Source: Dipteris shenzhenensis
Taxonomy: Eukaryota > Polypodiophyta > Polypodiopsida > Gleicheniales
Direction: 5' to 3' (one strand)
Assembly (NCBI GenBank): GCA_047967505.1
Contig: CM106538.1
DNA length: 64,000 nucleotides
Shown: positions 1 through 11,239 of the stretch, piece after piece
Layout of the letters: each line of letters begins with the position of its first letter
Numbering within the stretch: the first letter of the stretch is position 1
Made by a program: the position numbers and the translations under genes
Notes under the pieces: model-generated
Seen by the model: only the letters and a program-made list of their open reading frames with translations
Databases searched by the model: none
Told to the model about the DNA's origin: nothing

Positions 1-169
1 TCTTCCCTATAAAGGAGTCAAGCAGAGACAAATGGTCACACTTAGACCACTTCTGTGACGAACCTGCTTGAGACATTTGATGCCCTGCAAGTAACAAGAG
101 TCAAGTGACTGAATGTTAACAAGACTTAAATGCATGAAATAGTTTCTAATAGTGCTTATGTTATTTGCA

Positions 170-1330
170 ACTCTTGTTTAAGCTCTAATAGTGCTCTACT
201 AGTCCTACTTCATGCTGTAATTATGCTTTTTAGTGCAAGTTAGTATTCAATTAGTGCTATAATAGAGTGCTCTAATAGAGCTTTCTACATTTTAGTACTC
301 TAGCAGTGCTCAATCAGTACTTACTAGAGCCCCAGTACCTGCTGTTTGTCCTCTAATAGTGGTCAAATAGTGCTTGTTATTAGTGATCTAATAGTGCTCT
401 AATAGTGCTTCTTAGTGCACTGATAATTGGTATGATCTATGCTAGAACTTACTAGAGTTCCATACCTGTTAGTCCTCTAATAGTGCTATAGTAGTGTTGT
501 GATAGTGTCCTCCAAGACTATGCTATAACTTGATATAGTCCAAGTGCCTAGTACTACTCTATTAGTGCTCTAATAGTGCTATAATAGTGCTTGTTAGTGC
601 ACTATTAGTGTTGGTCAGAGCTATGATAGAACTTCTTAAGAGTTCAAGTACATGTTAGTCCTCTAATAGTGCTCTAATAGTGTTTTAATAGTGTCCTCCA
701 AGGCTATGCTATAACTTGATATAGTCCAAGTGCCTAGTACTACTCTATTAGTGCTCTAATAGTGCTTGTTAGTGCACTTAGTGTTGGTCAAAGCTATACT
801 GGAACTTCTCAAGAGTTCAACTATATGTTAGTAATGTAATAATGCTCTAATAGTGTTGTAATAGTATTCTCCATGGCTATGCTAACTTGATATAGTCCAA
901 GTGCTTGGTACTACTGTAATAGTGCTCTAATATTGATCTATTAGTGCTTGTTAGTGCACTACTAGTGTTGGTCAAAGCTACACTAGAACTTCTCAAGGGT
1001 TCAAGTACATGTTAGTCCTCTAATAGTGCTCTAATAGTGTTCTAATAGTGTTCTCTAAGGCTATGCTAGAGTCACACTGGAACTTTTCAAGAGTTCAAGT
1101 ACATGTTAGTCCTCTAGTAGTGCTATAATAGTGTTGTAATAGTGTTCTCTAGGGCTATCCCAAAACTTGATATAGTCCTAGAGCTTGGCACTACTCTGTA
1201 ATAGTGCTTGTTAGTGCATAATTAGTGCTGGTCAAAGCTAAGCTAGAACTTCTTAAGAGTTCCAGTACATGTAATTCCTCTAATAATGGCCTACTAGTGC
1301 TACAATAGCGCCTATCAGTGCAGTACAACA
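170..1330. repeat. Satellite-like tandem array, 165-186 bp units
   Basis: Successive units begin with 'gttagtcctctaatagtgct' or a variant at 468, 654, 827, 1011 and 1105, giving lengths of 186, 173, 184, 94 and 166 bp. Each unit carries the same order of landmarks: a run of 'taatagtg' repeats, 'cttgatatagtcca', 'gcttgttagtgcac', 'gttggtcaaagct' and 'gaacttctcaagagttc'. The unit at 1011-1104 has lost its middle. Inside each unit an 11-12 bp motif ('ctctaatagtg') is itself repeated, so the array has two levels. The part before 468 is more degenerate. No coding frame is supported. Confidence 0.85.
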
Positions 1331-1954
1331 CTGCAAGTCAATGGTGTGCTAGTACTTGTTATGTGCTCCAATGGTGCAGGTCAAAGATGTGCCACTACTG
1401 TTATATATACTGTAAGTGCTATGCTAAAGCTCTAAATAATGGTGTTGGTGAAAATTTACCTCCAAAGCCGATTGAAGCATGTAGTTTTATGTCATCATGT
1501 GGTGGTCAATGTGCACCTACCACCAATGACCATGCAGCATCAGTTATTTGTTGCCCACAACCCGGATGCACACACTCTTGCTCGATGGCACATAACTGTG
1601 CGAAGCAAAATAGATGGTACATTGTTTGCAAGGTAGCATGCAAACACCCTGTACCTCATCATCATGGCCAAGGCCGCACCCAGCACAAGAACCATAAACT
1701 ATCAAAGGGATTGGAATCCTAGCGGCTTGTTGCCAGCATGGCACAGGAGGCTATAGAGTTGTAGAGACTCTGCTCTGCACATGTTGGACCATCTTCCGAG
1801 CAAACTCTACATGCATCTCACATTCCCTCATATCCACTTCCCGTCGGTGCGCTTCTTCCTGCAAACCCATGAATAACTGAAAAACCATCTCCTAGGTGTT
1901 TGAAAAATCAAAGTCTTGCAAGCACCAAAGTTTGTGTAGGTGAGATCAACATAC

Positions 1955-3245
1955 CTCTGCAGAATCCACGGCAGCCTGAACATTGCTAGAGCTATCAACC
2001 TCCATGTAGGCAAGCATGGATTTCAGAGTTTCTATTATGACATGCAGATTCTGTTTTTCTATTTCCGCTACAGTCTCGTATGCCTCCATGCATTGGCCAT
2101 ATCATTCTTCACCTTCTGGGCTACTGAACTAATGCCTCGAGTTTCATGCAACTGGCATTTTGCCTTCTCAAGAGACTCCATTGCATTTTTGTATTCCTCC
2201 CTCGCCACAACTAGCATCTTTTCTCTGTCTTGCAATAGTACCACTGCAGATTTGAAATTCTCCAACGTAGCATCTTCTGTGCTTGGGGTTGGCCACCCTT
2301 GGCTGCTCCCATCGAAACAAACGCTTCCATCGACAAAAGCTTGGGAAGCCAAAGGAGTTCCAGATTTCCTCTCGCTATCGTCCTTCTTGTTCTTGCTTAG
2401 CCACTTGTCCAAATTTTGCTAGAGATTATCTTGATGTTGAACTAGGGAGATTATGCTCTCAGCAAAATCTACCCAAGCAATCAACCCTGTGTTTCTACGA
2501 CCATCCTATCCATGCTCATAAGCAAATCCTCTCACAAATGAGAGGGACAACTCCAGCTTGATCAGAGGTTCTTGATAGACCTTCAGATGAAATTCTAGAA
2601 GCTGGGACTATACCTCGAGCCTGACTAACCGCCGGCACTTTATTTTTTCTTCCCCCTGTCGAAGGTGGAAAAAAATAGTCAACTAGAACCTGTCCAGAAC
2701 ATCAAGTTTTGTGAGTTGGCATGGGTTCAGGTCCACCAATCTCAAACCATACTCTGCATGGAATTCCTCCTTGATCTTGCAAAACACCTCCTAGCATGGA
2801 GTGTCAATGTGGGCTGCTTTAAACCTTGACATTGCCCCAAAAAGTGAATTGAATACTGATACTGCAAATTTAAAATACAGACACAGTTAGACAAATATTT
2901 GATATGCACTGCAAAAAAAAGAAAGAGATATACTATTAAAGACACAGTTAAAATAGATATAGATTGTGTCAAAACAGTAAAGCTAATTTGTTACTGCATG
3001 ACATTCGACAAGCCAACAGCTATGCTAAAGAGGATTCAAAAAGGCAAGACATAGAAGCTTTGTTACCAACCAAGCTCTTTTATGAAGTCTTTATCTCTAA
3101 TAGCATCCTGTCTTTGTAGCTCATTTTCATGCATGCACAAGGTGAACATGCATTTGAATTGATAGATTCTCTTCCTCTCATCGTTATAGAGGCCCTCTCC
3201 ATTAGTTTCACAATGGAGGGCTCTGAGCTCGTTTAAAAGAAACAA
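1955..3245 (-). pseudogene. Decayed two-exon gene with coiled-coil-like segment, family not recognised
   Basis: On the minus strand one frame can be read from about 2861 down to about 2070, interrupted by stops at 2791-2793, 2683-2685, 2608-2610, 2506-2508 and 2419-2421. All five are TAG. Near 2080 the frame shifts by one base and continues (METAYE-like, then 'EIEKQNLHVIIETLKSMLAY') to a plausible donor GAG|GTATGT at 1955. The 5' border of this exon is a plausible acceptor (TTTGCAG) at about 2862. An upstream exon, about 3067-3245, encodes 'LNELRALHCETNGEG' and 'YQFKCMFTLCMHENELQRQ' and ends at a GT donor. The 3' part is rich in Glu, Lys and Gln and is probably helical. Intron borders show this is not a processed copy. 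I do not recognise the family. The five stops and the frameshift make it a pseudogene. Confidence 0.55.
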
Positions 3246-3392
3246 CAGTCCTACATTTCGAAGCTAGATGCTACAAACAAGTAAGGAGCTCGTTTTTACA
3301 AAAAGAACAGTCCTACGTTTGGAAGCTTTACAATCGATGGCTACTTTTGGACAAGCGAGGATCTTGTTTCAAAAAAAGAATAGTCCTGGAGC
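3228..3392. repeat. Three imperfect local repeats of about 30 bp
   Basis: The motif 'gctcgttt..aa..aacagtcctac' occurs at about 3228, 3288 and 3363 ('cttgtttcaaaaaaagaata'), spaced 60-75 bp apart. It overlaps the 5' edge of the decayed exon at 3067-3245. Nothing else recognisable lies between 3392 and 3730. Confidence 0.45.
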
Positions 3393-3732
3393 TATGTCAT
3401 CTCATGTGGTCCACCTGCTCGTGCAAGAAGGATGTGACTGGGTTTTGCTTACAGCTTGCTCTGGCTCATGATCAGCAATAGAAGAAGCAGACTTCAGAAG
3501 AAGGAAGAACAAGACCAAGAAGGAAGCTTTACATGTGCTGCACAGGGCTTGGTTCATGCAGAACTTTCATTTCGTCTACGAGTGTGTGTCAGAGACGAAA
3601 TCTACACTCAGTGTAGTGCATGTTGCCAAAATCATAACAATCCATTACACTGAGTTAGTTGGTAAAGGCTTTCACTCATCCATGATTTAGTTACACACTT
3701 TTTAAAAAAATTGTTCACCCCTCTACTTGTTG

Positions 3733-4790
3733 CTAAAATATTACTATTGGGGCACCACTATTTAGCACATGCAAGTGTACCACCTTACCATGCACCCACC
3801 CCATAGGGTAATTTCGTATAAGCTCATGCACGGAAATTTTTTTCTTGTCTTCTCTAGATTCTTGAACCATTAATTTTCTTAGTGCCATTGTTAAAGGATC
3901 CCATCTACTCTCTACGCTTGTGAATGTCATGAAGAATTTCAGAGGCCCCAGCTGTCTAATCATTGTGAACACTTGCTTGCATAGGTGTTCCAAATAGTCT
4001 GGCGATGTCCAAAGTTGGATCAAGTCTCGATATCCTACATTCGATTGTAGGGTTTTATCTAAATTAGGTTTTGTTTTAACATCTTTTACTGCTGTGAGTT
4101 CACATCCTTGTAGCTTTACTTTTCGTATACGTATCCATGCATATCTTGCAACGTTTTTGAAAAGTATACTTATTGCCTTGAAAAAAACACTTGGTATATG
4201 TGAAGCGTGTCGTCTGTCTTTATGAAGAATTTCCCATTTTATACTTTGGTGGTAGCTATTGTTTTGTAATTTTTTTTCTAGTCTTAGATATCTGAAGAAT
4301 AAAGTTGGATAGTTCTATTCTTCACAGTGTTTATCTTTCAGTATGAATATTGGTTTTTGGTCTTTATTTGGAGCTATTGCTAACACCTAAGTTTCATTTT
4401 CAAAGGTAGTATGTGAACTCATAAAACCATGCAAAGGGTGTCTATTTCATATGTGTTATTTTGATGTATGTCGATACACTCTTCAGTATTTTTTATGTTA
4501 TTTTCTTCGACTGTAGTGAGAGTCTGAATAGTGGTAGCCATTCGGCCAAGATTGTTACATTTGCTTCTTTATAATAGGCTTATTGGACAAGACATGTAAA
4601 GCTTTCATAACACAATTTGGATGTACAATTCCCGCAGTGTATCAATTTTTGTATTCTAGACATCTTTTAATTGCAACAGTAATTATTGTTTCATCATCTA
4701 GTTGGTGAGGCAAAACAGATTGTACAATGTCTATGTTGTTCAATACATTGATGATGCTTCCTTTCATGATATATTGCGCATACCTAGAGT
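3733..4790 (-). pseudogene. Helentron-like Rep protein, N-terminal region (copy D1)
   Basis: This is a decayed piece of the rolling-circle transposon protein that starts Helitron replication; the part present matches the Helitron_like_N region that precedes the HUH nuclease. Reading the minus strand downward from 4790: 'INVLNNIDIVQSVLPHQLDD', then 'HPNCVMKALHVLSNKP', then 'ILKDKHCEE', a TAG at 4315-4317, 'NYPTLFF', 'VKWEILHKDRRHAS'-like text, 'NVARYAWIRIRKVKLQGCEL', 'YRDLIQLWTSPDYLEHLCKQ' and 'MIRQLGPLKFFMTFTSVESR'. The frame from about 4170 to 3733 is open. The same landmarks recur at 10.5-11.1 kb and 32.9-33.7 kb, which makes the assignment firm. HUH, helicase and endonuclease parts are absent. 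A frameshift lies around 4430. Confidence 0.75.
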
Positions 4791-4796
4791 ACTGTG

Positions 4797-4913
4797 GTGC
4801 ATGTAGGAATTGCATGTAGGACTTGCATGTAGAACATGCATGTAGGAGTTGCATGTAGAAACTGCATGTAGGAATCATATGTAGAACTTGCATGTAAAAT
4901 ATGCAAGTTGGAT
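4797..4913. repeat. 13-14 bp minisatellite
   Basis: About eight tandem copies of 'tgcatgtagRaNt' directly abut the 5' side of the D1 Rep fragment. The array gives spurious repeat-rich reading frames on the minus strand. Copies differ by one to three bases. Confidence 0.8.
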
Positions 4914-4914
4914 T

Positions 4915-5975
4915 CCAAAGAGGGATTATTCCTAGCCTTATACAAGTACAAGCAGAGCTTTGCCGCTACTCCACACACATTCTATGCTACCTAAGTCCAT
5001 GTTGGCACAGAGATAACAAGAAGCTACATTGCATTGGCTCAATGTTTTTGACAATTTAGACATATGCAAAGCTTTCTTGTTGCAAGACATAACAAAGACA
5101 AAATTCCACAATATTTTGATTCAACTAAGATGGAATTGAACACATCTATCAAAGAGATATCAAATTTAAACCAACTCGAAGAGTGTTTGATAGCACCACA
5201 TGCAACTTTGCTAGAGGAATTGATTTCATTTTGAATTCAATGCTATTCACTTCTTGAATTTCTTTGGCTAGTTTGAGACTTCATACTTATTTGACTTTTA
5301 TGTTGGATATTGATAGTTGGTACATATTGGTTGAGAATAGGCAATATTGGCTCAAAGTGTTGCGTGTGCCCAGGTCTATCATCATATGCTATTTGCATAG
5401 GAGGCATTTGAAAGTGGTCGCCGTGTGTTATTATGATACGAGAATAATGTTGCGACCAAACAATGATAGGTCTGAGTATCAAATCTGATATCCATTGGAC
5501 TAAAAAGTGATCACCACATGGGCGGCCTTGTTTAGCTAGTAAAGCCATTTGATAGAGGTACTCGCTTGGTGTCTGAACATTACGAAGACTTTATAGAAAC
5601 TCTGGGGCAAGGTAAAATGATAAACATGATAGTGCAATGTTATCTTGTTGCTTGAGCTTTTGCATGAAATGTTGTACCATCATATGTTGTAAGGTTATGG
5701 ATGTCAGACTCTATCCTATGCAATATGAAATAGAATCAAATAGACAATCACCACCTTTGTATGGATAGTTGGAAATCCATATGTAATGTTGATTAAATAA
5801 GACATTGTCAAGTGAAATTAATTGTTGCATCGATTTAAGTGGTACTCTTTTTTGCTTTGTCATTGTTTTTGTGATATTTTGATGACGCAATATTATAGAA
5901 AATTATTACATGTACAATGTTAGTTATTGCCCTACTTCCCTTTTTTTTTTGGTTGCAGATATAGCAACTATGTGT
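4915..5975. other. Non-coding stretch, no supported gene
   Basis: AT-rich sequence with no frame longer than about 100 codons and no match to a family I know. It lies between the Rep fragment and the hAT transposase and may include the latter's 3' untranslated end. Confidence 0.4.
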
Positions 5976-5979
5976 TCCA

Positions 5980-7236
5980 ATGTTTCCGAATGATACTCCC
6001 ACCATTGGGGATCTAGAATATGGCAAGCATAGTGGCGGTCATTGTGAGCATGATTCCATCGCTTTCGAAACATCTTTTGCAAAGTGGCACCATGAGCGGA
6101 GCTATAGCCAACGTTGTCACCTATGGATCTTCTATTTTCCTTTAAGAGGTCTCACTCGGCAGTCCACCACGCCATGTAAGCATTGCCCAAACTTGGACCT
6201 TTCACATCTAATTTTTGAATGCAAACCATACCGGCCTCATTGCATCAGCCGCATCAGCTATTCTCTTCCAAAATCTAGTAGTGTAAGCCATTCGCTTCAT
6301 CTCTGTGAATTCAGTGCGAGCCATTTGTGTGGTTGACTCAACTATCCACTTGCTAGCTTCTACACTGAATAATGTCTCCATTACTACTCCTTGTAGCTTG
6401 AGCAAACGGTCCAACATTATATATTTTGTTCCGAAACATGTTTCGCTAGGTTTCAAAAACTCTAGTGGATGCTCTGCATGTTGTTGGTTTCTGAATATGC
6501 CCAACAATCTCTCATGGTTGAGGAAGTATAACATCAATCGTTTTCCTTCATCTACAGTGGCTTTGAACCACACAATTTCTCCTGATTTATACCAATCCTC
6601 AAGCACAACATCAAGGTAATGGCAAGAGCAAAGCTATGCCCAAATGGTAGGATATTTCCAATTTATAATTTTTCCAGCTTTCCTACAGTTCTTCGCATTG
6701 TCGGTGATTATCTGAACAACGTTATGCTCCCCAAAATCTAGGATTGCAGCCTCCAATTGTTCAGCAATGTATTCACCTGTCTTCGATGTCCCACTTGTGT
6801 CAATGGATTGACAAAAAGCCTCCCCCTTAAATGTCACTACCATGATATTGATAAGAGGCCTCTTAGTGACATTTTTCCATCCATCACTAACAATGGTACA
6901 TCCCGTTCTCTCAATACCATCATATACTACTTGCTCCATCTCTAGTTTCATCCTCTCATAGTATGCATCCAGGTAGTTGTTGCGAACAGCATTGTAATTG
7001 GGCAACGAAAAGCTTGGACCCACCACCTTTACTACAGATGCCATAGCTCTCTTCCAATGCATGTTTTGAACCATGCTTAGTGGGTAGCCAGTGCGACAAA
7101 TGGCCTCAAAAACATCTTGTTGCACCTTCTCTATATGTTGTTGTCTAAATGACTCTTCCAAAGATCTTTGATGCGGACGTGCACGCGATTGTGAGCGAGA
7201 AATGTCACTACATTGTCCACTATCCATATACTTCAT
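5980..7236 (-). pseudogene. hAT-superfamily transposase (DUF659 type), broken
   Basis: The minus-strand frame 7236-6634 carries a DUF659 region: 'HWKRAMASVVKVVGPSF', 'YERMKLEMEQVVYDGIERTG', 'CTIVSDGWKNVTKRPLINIM', 'SIDTSGTSKTGEYIAEQLEA' and 'VVQIITDNAKNCRKAGK'. A TAG at 6634-6636 interrupts it, and the same frame continues to 6208 with 'CSCHYLDVVLEDW', 'VDEGKRLMLYFLNHERLLGI' and 'LKPSETCFGTKYIMLDRLL', the usual hAT central region. After frameshifts near 6200, 'MFRKRWNHAHNDRHYACHIL' followed by DPQWWEY at about 5990-6080 matches the C-terminal hAT block. No BED zinc finger is seen upstream and the C-terminal dimerisation end is missing. Terminal inverted repeats were not found by eye. DUF659 transposases move DNA by cut and paste; this copy cannot. 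Confidence 0.85.
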
Positions 7237-7239
7237 AGA

Positions 7240-8530
7240 GCAGCTTGCCGTCTATGTGAATAAGGCCACACCACTACTTTGAGGTGGCACATCTACAGAT
7301 TGACTAGATGGAGGTGAGTAAATCATCAGGCATATGTTCTTGACGCTGGGATTGGTGACGTGCGACTATATCATCTACCTAGAATTAAGGACCTAGTCAA
7401 TTCAAGAAAGGAAAGGGCAAAAAATTGAGCAACCCATTGCATATTAAATAGAGTTAGAGGAAGAGGAAGGTCATCATACCAAGGTGGCAGCCATCATTAC
7501 TCAAAAGTTTCACTATGTATTTGACTTGATTATGTATACATGATTTACTATTTTCTCATTAATCATGATTGTTTGGAAATGAGTGTCTTATAGGTAAGAC
7601 ACTCAACACTTTAGAAGAATACATGCCTTTTAGACATATGTGTGCACGTGCGTGCATGTGTGTGTGTGCATGTGTATGTGTGTGTGCACTTTGCACATGC
7701 ACATGCGTGAGTTTTTTAAAACCCTATTTTTAAAACTTGTGTCCATTATCAATTTTCATGGCTCTCTTGACATGTGACTTGAGACTTTCATTTCAATTAT
7801 CACCTTGATTTTTTGTTTATGATGTATCGAACTTCAATTATGATACCCATGATGATTTCTCTCTCCTACATTTTTAAACTTTTGCATTTCATGTTCATTT
7901 TGACAGCAACCACTTTGCCTTGCAAGCTAGTCCTTTGTTATTTGGATTTTGGAATTTCAGCTTTGATTTGTGACTTTTTGCGAGATCTTGACTAGAGTCT
8001 ATTGTCTCTAGAATCTTTAATGTTAAATCTTGAATGTATAGTGTGTATACTCTAATTTAGTCAAAAGTTTAATATGTGACATATGTTAGATGTTTGGATT
8101 CCATGTAATTATTAATAAATGGCACGTTTTGGGTAAGCAATCAAATGTATACATTTGTATGCTTCTATATATATTTAAATTAAATATTTGTAATTTCTTT
8201 TAATATTGTCTTAATTATATTATATTTAAGACACCCATGTCTAAAGCATGTAATACTCATCTTAAAATCTCTAATAATCATGTCACTCATTCAATCTAGA
8301 AGGCTAGCTTGTTTCCTATTGTCATTTGTTTTTGAAGTATTGTAAATTTATTTAAAACCATAGATTGGCTATGGTTTTGAAGCTTGTCTCTCCATTTAGC
8401 ATTATAAGTGCTAACTTTGTTCTTCATGGAATGGAGGAAGGTAAGTCTCTCTATCTACAACATTTTGAAGACATGTGGATAGCTTTTTGTGAAGATGAGC
8501 TCGTGGCTATAGTGGAAGGTATTCCTACAT
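7240..8530. other. AT-rich intergenic sequence with GT-rich patch
   Basis: No supported gene. A degenerate (TG)n/(CA)n patch lies at 7636-7708. The remainder is AT-rich with only short frames. Confidence 0.5.
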
Positions 8531-8531
8531 G

Positions 8532-8533
<2 letters not shown>

Positions 8534-8584
<51 letters not shown>
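8534..8584. repeat. (CT)n(AT)n microsatellite
   Basis: About 15 CT units run directly into about 11 AT units. It marks the outer edge of the pyrimidine tract that follows. Confidence 0.95.
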
Positions 8585-9440
8585 CCCTTCCTCCTTTTTC
8601 CCTCTAGTTTACCTCCCCCCCCTCTCATTTCTTCCTTTTAACCCCCCCCCTCCACCGCTTTTCTCTCTTCTTTTTTATCTCACTATAATAAGTTTTTCTT
8701 TTTTTTAAGTCCCCCCCCCTCTCTTCTTCCTTTTCTTACCTTTCTTCCTCCCCCTTCTCTATATATTTAAAATTCTTTCTCCTTTTTTTCTCCTTTATTC
8801 CTACTTCTTTAATTTTCATTCCTCCTTATCATTTACTCTTTCCTTATGTTTATTTACTTTACCCTCTCACCATACTCCTATTTTGGAGTTCCTCCTCACC
8901 TCAACTTATTCATTCTTTTTTTTAAAAGTCTCTTTTCATTAATTTTTTCCTTTAATTCCCCCCCCTTCTCTACATAATGTTTTCCCCTTTATTCATTCCC
9001 TACTTTATCGTTCACCCTTCTTTGCCTTTGTTAGCCTATCGGTTACCCTATAGGCCTATTTATTACTAAGTCCTCAAATTTTTTACTATTTGATTAATCT
9101 ATCCCTCTTCTAACCATTATCATCTATTTTCTACCGCCTAGTTGTTGCAAGGTATCCCACCTCTTTGGTATGCTTTTACTGCTCCATTATCCCCATCTAT
9201 CTCCCCATTCCCTACTACCCTATTACTCTATTACACTATTACTTCCCACTTATTAGCTACTTACTCTTTTGCTCCTTCACACTATTACTTCTATATTCCT
9301 TTGCTCCATTACTCTTGTTCCCCCCTTACCTTCTATCATCTCAAAAGCTCCTCCATACTTCTTCCATTAACCCCTCCCTCTCCCCACTTTTCTCACCTAC
9401 ATCCCCCTTCTACAATGGTCCAATATTTCACCCCGTATAA
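8585..9440. repeat. Polypyrimidine tract of about 850 bp
   Basis: The + strand is strongly C/T-rich, with repeated runs of c and ctt blocks, so the minus strand is a purine tract. Open frames here (for example 9142-9525) are Ser/Pro/Leu/Tyr-rich artefacts of composition. The tract lies in the same relative position and orientation to the repeat module at 9441-9885 as the purine tracts at 37.5 and 63.0 kb do to their modules. Confidence 0.8.
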
Positions 9441-9885
9441 CCTTAAAACTCATTTTGAATTTCTCAATGCACCGAAACACTCTTATATTTACATCAAGCT
9501 TGATAAGTTTGTCAATAAGTGTTAATTTTTATTGTGCCCCTGATAACAATGGAGGAGTATTCTATGACACATGTCTTCCCAACTAAAGTTAAAGTTGGGT
9601 CTTTCCATTTTTCTTATTGGATGGTGGCAGGTGTGTAGACTCTCCTCTTCAATAAAAGTGAAGCTTGCCAGGACTTCTTCAAGGCTCAATTTTTTGCAAA
9701 CTTTTGCAAAAACATTTTGTCTTTTCTTACCAAAGCTCGTGTACTTTTTATTAAATTAGTAGGTGCCTACCTACTTGCTCAAACTCTTCCTTAATTCTAT
9801 AAGGTTCTCTTTCTTTTCCATTGTCCTCACTCTTTTGTCATTTCACTATGCAAGGGGTTTTCTTGTCTTCCACACACATCCTTTC
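9441..9885 (-). repeat. Dispersed repeat module, copy 1 (purine-tract repeat family)
   Basis: Read on the minus strand it contains, in order, 'gtgtgtggaagacaag', 'ccccttgcatagtgaaatga', 'cttcttttattgaag'-like text, 'gccaccatcc', 'ttaactttagttgggaagac', 'cacaataaaa' and 'cttatcaagcttgatgtaaa'. The same series occurs on the + strand at 37,150-37,500 and 62,640-62,990. No protein is encoded. Confidence 0.8.
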
Positions 9886-9889
9886 CCCT

Positions 9890-10485
9890 ACAACTCTAGA
9901 TGGTTGCACATAGTACACTTAAGTGATTAAGGCCTTTTTTGGATTCTTGTCAAAACAATCAAATCATCTATAACAAAAGAGAAATTCGGGTTATAATCAA
10001 CATCAACATTCAAGAGGTAATTATCACAATCAAGGTAATCCTTAAAATAGAAGAAACTTTCAAGATAAGGAAATCAATCAAGAAATGGTGGTATTTACTT
10101 GATGTTGAGATCGTTCTTCTAAACACCTTCCCTCAAGGTCCACATCATGAAGTTGGCCTTCCCTCACAATGATGATTTTAGGGTTTTAAGAAGGATTGGG
10201 CATTACTTTCCATCAGTCCCCTATAATGAAAACGTTCTTCCTCTGAGGAAAAACCAAAAGCTTGTCAATGTTTCTCAAAAAGCTATTCCCAAATAGTCTG
10301 GTAAAGGTGTTTTTAACTTATCTTTGTCATCACAATATTGCAATGTGATGTCACCAACAAGTAGTACTTTTTCTCTAATGAAATTCTCTCTAACATCAAA
10401 TATGCTTTGTGCTTGAATGATGGATCAAATTCTTTGCAAGTGATTGAATGATATATTTGATTATTTACAAGTGCTTGAGCTAATT
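9890..10485. other. Non-coding stretch with a possible gag-tail remnant
   Basis: One + frame at about 9975-10,090 reads Asn/Gln/Arg/Gly-rich ('HQHSRGNYHNQGNP'), which resembles the low-complexity tail of Copia gag, but no zinc knuckle follows. I see nothing else here. Confidence 0.25.
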
Positions 10486-10489
10486 GTTT

Positions 10490-11087
10490 ATCGAATATAT
10501 ATTTATTGTTCTTCTTGTCGTACTAAAATTTTCATCGTTTTAAAGAAAAGATTGTCTATTGAAAGTGCAAAATGACGGTCAATATGGGTGAGTTTCCAAG
10601 CTGTGATATTTTGGTACGATGTGTACTCTGGGATGTTATTATTTCGTTGGCTACCAAAGAAAAGCCTGGGAAACATTAGCTACTCGCAAAATTTATCTTT
10701 GAAGATGCTCAATGGTGAAAACCCTTCAGAAGGGATAATGGCAATAGTTTGATCTTCAAAATCAACAACTTGTTGACTTGTATATATTCCATGAACCAAA
10801 GTATATGTTTCTTGAAAACCATTTTGGTGGTTGTTATTTTCTTTTTCTTGAGATTGCATAAGTTTTACATGCTCCTCCCAAGCAAGTTTCATAGTTACGT
10901 TGTATTGTTTGTATAGGGGTGCTACCAATACCTCTATCAATGTGAGCATTCTGTATGTTGGTTGTATGACACCACTCATGCAGTTATGTTTGTACAAGAG
11001 TTTGCACTTGATTGCTACCTCTATTGTGTCATGTTCGTTCAAAAGCCTTGGCAATACAAGTTGAGCTCTATCAACATCAGCCTTCAT
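10490..11087 (-). pseudogene. Helentron-like Rep protein, N-terminal region (copy D2)
   Basis: The minus-strand frame 11,087-10,680 begins 'ADVDRAQLVLPRLLNEHDTI' with 'EVAIKCKLLYK', continues with 'LVAPLYKQYNVTMKLAWEEH', 'YTLVHGIYTSQQVVDFEDQT' and 'FSPLSIFKDKFCE', and stops at 10,680. Beyond the stop the same region continues with 'FPRLFFGSQR' and 'IDRHFALSIDNLFFKTMKIL' down to about 10,490. These blocks align one for one with copies C (33.7-33.0 kb) and D1 (4.8-4.0 kb). They belong to the region before the HUH nuclease. Nothing of the nuclease, helicase or endonuclease follows. Confidence 0.75.
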
Positions 11088-11239
11088 ATGTTAATTCTCA
11101 AATTTGTGCAAATGGGATTCTAATGGAGACCAAGAGTGCTTCAATGACATTAAGATTGGTTGTAAATGGTTTTTTTTCAATCATTTGCATGTTGTTTGAT
11201 GAAAGTAGTGGAATTTTTTCATTCTTGACATCTTTATAG

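Noticed and set aside
1318-1722. 134-codon Cys-rich frame on the + strand
   Set aside because: It begins inside degenerate satellite sequence, has no signal peptide or ordered cysteine pattern, and competing frames overlap it on both strands.
1955-2861. TAG codons as U-to-C RNA editing sites or a reassigned code
   Set aside because: Ferns edit U to C only in organelle transcripts. This is nuclear-type sequence with introns and an accompanying frameshift, and CAG codons are also used, so decay is simpler.
4797-4913. Possible CRISPR-like array
   Set aside because: Units of 13-14 bp are directly adjacent with no spacers. It is a minisatellite in plant DNA.
9142-9525. 127-codon frame in the pyrimidine tract
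   Set aside because: Low-complexity Ser/Pro/Leu/Tyr product of a C/T-rich strand; no conserved motif.
9939-10172. Frame resembling Copia gag tail
   Set aside because: Only low-complexity Asn/Gln/Arg text is similar; no zinc knuckle or gag core is present.
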